Shown: piece by piece, positions 60,101 through 64,000 of the stretch
How the letters are laid out: each line of letters starts with the position of its first letter
Numbering within the stretch: position 1 is the stretch's first letter
Origin: Volvox africanus
Lineage: Eukaryota; Chlorophyta; Chlorophyceae; Chlamydomonadales; Volvocaceae
DNA length: 64,000 nt
Assembly (NCBI GenBank): GCA_030268105.1
Contig: BSDZ01000089.1
Coordinates: 2,232,001-2,296,000, forward strand
Direction: 5' to 3'
The notes under the pieces: model-generated
Databases searched by the model: none
What the model saw: the letters and a program-made list of their open reading frames with translations, nothing else
What the model was told of the DNA's origin: nothing
Program-made: the position numbers and the translations under genes

Positions 60101-63100
60101 TTCTGGTTTCGGCGTTATCTGAGCCTCCACCGATGACGCTGGCCACCGGACTGCCACCGGTCAGGCCTGCCAGACCGGAGTGCAAGTGGAGATGGCTGGG
60201 GGAAAGGGAAGGGAGGGATGAGGGGCTGGGCAGGCCGCCGGCGCCGGAGGCAGGGCTGCACGGGCCAGGGGAGCTGTGAAGTCCGGCGGCCAGCGCTGTA
60301 GCGAGTGAGCGCTTGCTGCGCGAGCCGCCTGCGGCAACAGCAGCGGCGCTGGCGGTTGCGAGGTTCTCGACTTCCGCGCATAGAGGGCCCGATGTGAGCG
60401 AGTTGAAACAGGCGGGGAGCAGAATCTGCAGTCGGGGGCGAAAGAGAATGCAAAGTGAGAAGAAATGAGAAAAAGTGAAAAATCAGCACGTTGATAATGT
60501 TTTAATGTTTGGATGGTTTCCATCATGCGAGTTCCTTTGTGTGGTGAAACCCTAGGCCCTCGAAACCCTAAACCCTAAAACCCTCGACACAAACAATGCC
60601 GGACAACTTGCCAATAGCAAAGAATTGGAAACCGACAGGACATATCACGACTGGACCTGTCTGCTCTTGCCGCCATCCCGCTGATAGTCTGGAAGCCCCA
60701 TAAGCCATCCAAGCGGATGCCCGCCACCACACTCCACGTATGTATACCCATTTCGCACCTCCAACAGGCCCGCAGCCCTGTCCTTGACAGCCCTCAGCAA
60801 CGAGGTAGGCAGCCGCTCCTGGGCCGTGAGGTACAATGCAACGCACGGACCGCAGCTGACGCCGTTACCGTTGCCGTTACCACTGCCGTGTCCGTTGCCA
60901 TGCCGGATCGATAGGTCGACGGTGACGCCGCCGCGCATGGACGCCTCGAGGTTTTGCACCCAGTCAGCGGATCGCCGGCAAGGCTTGACCGACCGAGCTG
61001 CATGTATGCTGCCGCTTGCTGCGGCCGGTGTATTCGCCGCCGTTGGTCGCGGCAGTGCACATCCCGCCAGCGCCACCAGGCACGCGGGACCAACCCCCAG
61101 CGCAGCGCCTCCTGCCCCGCCCTGTGACGGCCTGCCCGGGGCCGCCCCTCCCGGTACACCCCGGCCCCGGGCCGCCATCATCAGCAACGCCACGTCGGAC
61201 GATGGCCGCTCCACGTCCTGCATCCACGCGTGGAGGTTAGCAACCACCATACCGGACACGGCCCCCGCACCGACGGAAGGAGGACCACCGGAAGTCACGC
61301 CGACGCCGACGCGCTGCGGAATGCAGCTGGCACTTGCGCCACTCAGCTGCACCTGAAGGTTTGACTCTCTCGCACTCGCCAGGACGCTGCTACTCATCAG
61401 ATAGTCAACGGGCTGGAGGTCGCTGTAGCACTGCGTCGTCATGCTTTCACATGCCCTGGTAACGATGCTGCGCACTGTGGGTTCGTCGGTGGTTGGCGCC
61501 GCCGCCGGCTGGCAGTGGAAGTTGCCGGCGTGCACTGAAGACGCGGCGGACGCGTTACCTGGGCGGAGGCCCACGGGTCGCAGCAATTGCAGGAGAAGGG
61601 AGGAAGGCAGTGCGAAGGAAATGGCCTGGGGGAAAGCATGGGAGCGGGTATGGCAGTTAGGGCATAAAGGAAAAGGGGCCGAGGAACCACCCTACAGGGA
61701 TACTGCGAAAGGGTGCAGAGCAGCACCCATTTGCACACGAATTGTAAAAATGCGGCGCACATGTATGTGTGATACCAAGATGTGTGGCACCAAGATGCGG
61801 GAGCAGAAGTAGCAGTGGACCATGGCAGTAGCACCTCCCCCCCGTTAGCACCTTCGTTCACTCTCACCTTCCCATCGCTGCAGCGCAACGGTGACGTATA
61901 CCCCGCCTGCCCTGACAGGATGACGTTGGGCGCCGAGCAAGGGGACAGTCCCGTGGAGCTATCGTCGCGACCGCTGATGGTGCGCGGGATAGCCATGGTC
62001 CGCAGGGACGTGCATCCGGACACGACCCCGGACGCGGCGCGCTTGTGCAACAGGTCTTGGAGCATATTTCCCCCCGATCCCGCCGCCGGCAGGGAGTGAA
62101 TCGGGTCACAAGCAGTCTGAGCTGTAGATGATTCCAGTGGAAGAAAGTAGCCGTTTTGACCGTACACGGGTGGTACGATAGCGACCCGTACATTGAGATT
62201 GACGTGGAGATCCATCGCCAGTGCCTCAGAGATGGTGGAGGACAGGACAGCTCCAAGAACGTACAGGGAAGTAGCGGATGCGAGGGTCTGACAGGCGGAG
62301 CAGATCTGCAGAAGAGTGGGAGGGTAAGCCGGGGGAAACGCGGGTCAGCGGAAGAGCGCACGAAACGGAGTGTGCGCGCTGTGACTACTCAGCTGGGAAA
62401 CCCATACCTATACGGCAACGACTGCGAGGTGGAAATGTAAGTGTGCCGAGTTAGACCTCTGAGGCCTGAGCCAGATGAGTATGTGTGCAAATGTGTGTGT
62501 GTACATGCGTGTGCGTAGGGCGTGTGTGAGTATGCGCCAAGACTTGCCCCTCGGCGCGGCGTTGGGAGGGAGCAACATGTGCCCAGGAACATGCAGTGGA
62601 GAGGTCGTTGCTGAAGGCGGAAGCGAAACCTGATAATTCCCCTACCCCTACCCCTACCCCCACCCCCATCGTCACCCCCATCCCGGCAAACTCTACTGGA
62701 AGCAGAGAGGTGTCAAGAGCACTCGATGTTAGATCGAAACTATATGCCGGGGCTATGGCGTGTCCTGCTGTCAGCGCTGAACTACAGGACCCCGATACAA
62801 ATTATCAGAGCACGAAGAAGCCCCCGGCTCCGGCTCCGGCTCCGGCCCACCCACTGCTCCGAGATAGGGCCCTGAGGGAACAACTCCCATAGTTATTCAA
62901 CTTCTTTGTTGCCGCCTCACACTTCTCATTCTCTCTCCTGCCTCCCCAGATCCACAGTTACTTGACCGCTTTCGTCACAGCCACCCACCCACTCACCCGA
63001 GAAACCGCTCGCAGGTGTGGTCCGAACGCCAACTGCGCGACGGCGGCTGCAATGCCCCGCAGCAGCCTGGGTGAGGGAGTTGAAATGGCGCCCGCCTTGC

Positions 63101-63876
63101 ATTTCCCCGTCCCTGATGTAGCAGCACCAGCAGCAGCCTGCGACTTCTTGAGCTTGAGCCGCTGCAGTAGGGTCGGTGCGGCTGGCGTGGTGGCCACGCC
63201 CCCGCCCTCGCCTTCCCCGGTCCACGTGACAGCGGATGTGAAGGGTGCGGGGGCGAGCAGCCTCTCGTGGCTGTGTGGCAGCTTTCCCGCGTAAGCCACC
63301 ACCAGCAGCGCGCCCACGAGCTTGGAGCCCAGCACGAGCGGCTCCAAGTGAGCACGAAGAACCAAGGTCTCCGAGAAACGGGCCTGACCCAGCAGCTGGT
63401 GCCACTCGTACGGAAGTGACAGCTGCGAACCGCTCTATGGAAAGGAGGAACGTCCGAATAAATGTCCCGTGTAGAAACAGCGGAACAGCGGTGCTTAACG
63501 TACTGAAGGCGTTATCGGCATGTGGAGTAAGACAACGAAGAAAAGAAGAAAAACCGGTATGGCTCCGTGCGATGACGCCGGAGCCGTATGACACATATGC
63601 CCTAACCAGATGTGCTGTATGTTAACGACAGCGGGAGGTCTTACAGAATGGAAGTTCCTTCCTTGCCTTACCTTCCAAAAGAGGCTTGGGAATACTTTAT
63701 CAGAAGGATCCTTGCAGTTATGCTCGAATTTGCTCGGAATTGTGGAACCCTCGTTATCGGGCCAGGATGCTGGCCACGGTGACGGTAGGATCCGGCCGAC
63801 GGGTGCTGCACACGCTCCGAGACCATAGCTTCCCAAAATCGTTAGCGTCGCGCCGTCTGGCGCCGCACCCGCAATG
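55207..63876 (-). CDS. TKL/MAPKKK-like serine/threonine protein kinase, minus-strand copy (5' exon missing from model)
   Basis: Fourteen exons mirror the plus-strand copy: 63876-63672, 63434-62997, 62305-61868, 61625-60759, 60425-59418, 59142-58879, 58570-58468, 58210-58182, 57827-57504, 57307-57032, 56648-56615, 56261-56158, 55951-55884 and 55390-55207. They give about 1447 residues with the same intron phases throughout; the first exon enters in phase 2, so an upstream exon lies at or beyond the window edge. The kinase domain is intact (RLGSGGAASVYAG, HCDVKVANVLL, DFGLVNLL, THLAPECFEP, CWVADAAQRPT). Exons 3 and 5 and parts of exons 1 and 4 differ strongly from the other copy, exons 6-12 hardly at all. 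The last two exons are diverged again, and the C-terminal tail after the kinase fold is 27 residues longer, ending PSRLQGC. Both copies therefore look functional rather than one being a dead duplicate. Confidence 0.88.
56148..59774. repeat. Right arm of near-identical inverted repeat (kinase domain)
   Basis: Reverse complement of 43010-46648, covering the 3' part of exon 5 through exon 12 and all introns between. Net length differs by about a dozen bases, mainly from the purine microsatellite. About 9.5 kb separates the two arms. Confidence 0.95.
60548..60591. repeat. Telomere-like CCCTAAA(A) motifs in kinase intron
   Basis: GAAACCCTAAACCCTAAAAC with decayed repeats on both sides lies in the intron between exons 4 and 5 of the minus-strand kinase. 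CCCTAAAA is the complement of the Chlamydomonas-type telomere repeat. The plus-strand copy lacks it at the matching place. Confidence 0.75.
62639..62672. repeat. CCCCTA / CCCCCA microsatellite
   Basis: Four CCCCTA-type hexamers followed by C/A-rich variants, in the large intron between exons 2 and 3 of the minus-strand kinase. A GT-rich run lies just before it (about 62490-62525). Confidence 0.8.
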
Positions 63877-64000
63877 CTGGGGGACAAGGGGGCCCAGATG
63901 GATAGCGTATACGACGCCAAGAAGGTACTAACAATCTTTGATAATCCGACGGGTGCGGACGACCACATTTGGACGACCACAATTGGCGGGTGCGAAGGGC

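Overview
The window looks like nuclear DNA of a green alga, most likely volvocine (Chlamydomonas/Volvox lineage). The evidence is: genes broken into many short exons with GTGAGT/GTAAGT/GTGCGT-type donors; Ala/Gly/Pro/Ser-rich disordered insertions; TGTAA-type polyadenylation signals; telomere-like TTTTAGGG motifs; and a nuclear gene for complex I subunit ND4L, which most eukaryotes keep in mitochondrial DNA. The species cannot be fixed from the sequence. Gene models were built by hand: exon edges were chosen so that GT/AG sites and codon phase agree at every junction.

1-20932: a head-to-tail tandem array with a 5357-bp period, three full units and a fourth of 4861 bp. Each period carries one minus-strand 11-exon gene for an unrecognised protein of about 724 residues. 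One gene is cut by the left edge, three are complete, and an 89-codon tail remains at the right end. I saw only two base differences between units, introns included.

21008-34358: two more minus-strand genes. The first is 5-formyltetrahydrofolate cyclo-ligase (7 exons, 264 aa), whose stop codon lies 76 bp from the end of the array. The second is a large tubulin tyrosine ligase-like polyglutamylase (10 exons, 1528 aa) with a disordered N-terminal region of about 900 residues.

34359-39157: an AT-richer, gene-poor stretch holding a decayed antisense 18S rRNA fragment (about 35752-35909) and a short tandem repeat.

39158-63876: two convergent copies of a roughly 1440-residue TKL/MAPKKK-like protein kinase gene, plus strand at 39158-47357 and minus strand at 55207-63876. 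They form a large imperfect inverted repeat. About 3.6 kb covering the kinase domain, introns included, is nearly identical, while upstream exons are a patchwork of identical and diverged blocks. The spacer holds nuclear ND4L (NUO11-type, 51301-52052) and poorly resolved candidate exons. Apart from the two duplications the genes are functionally unrelated (folate metabolism, tubulin modification, signalling, respiration).
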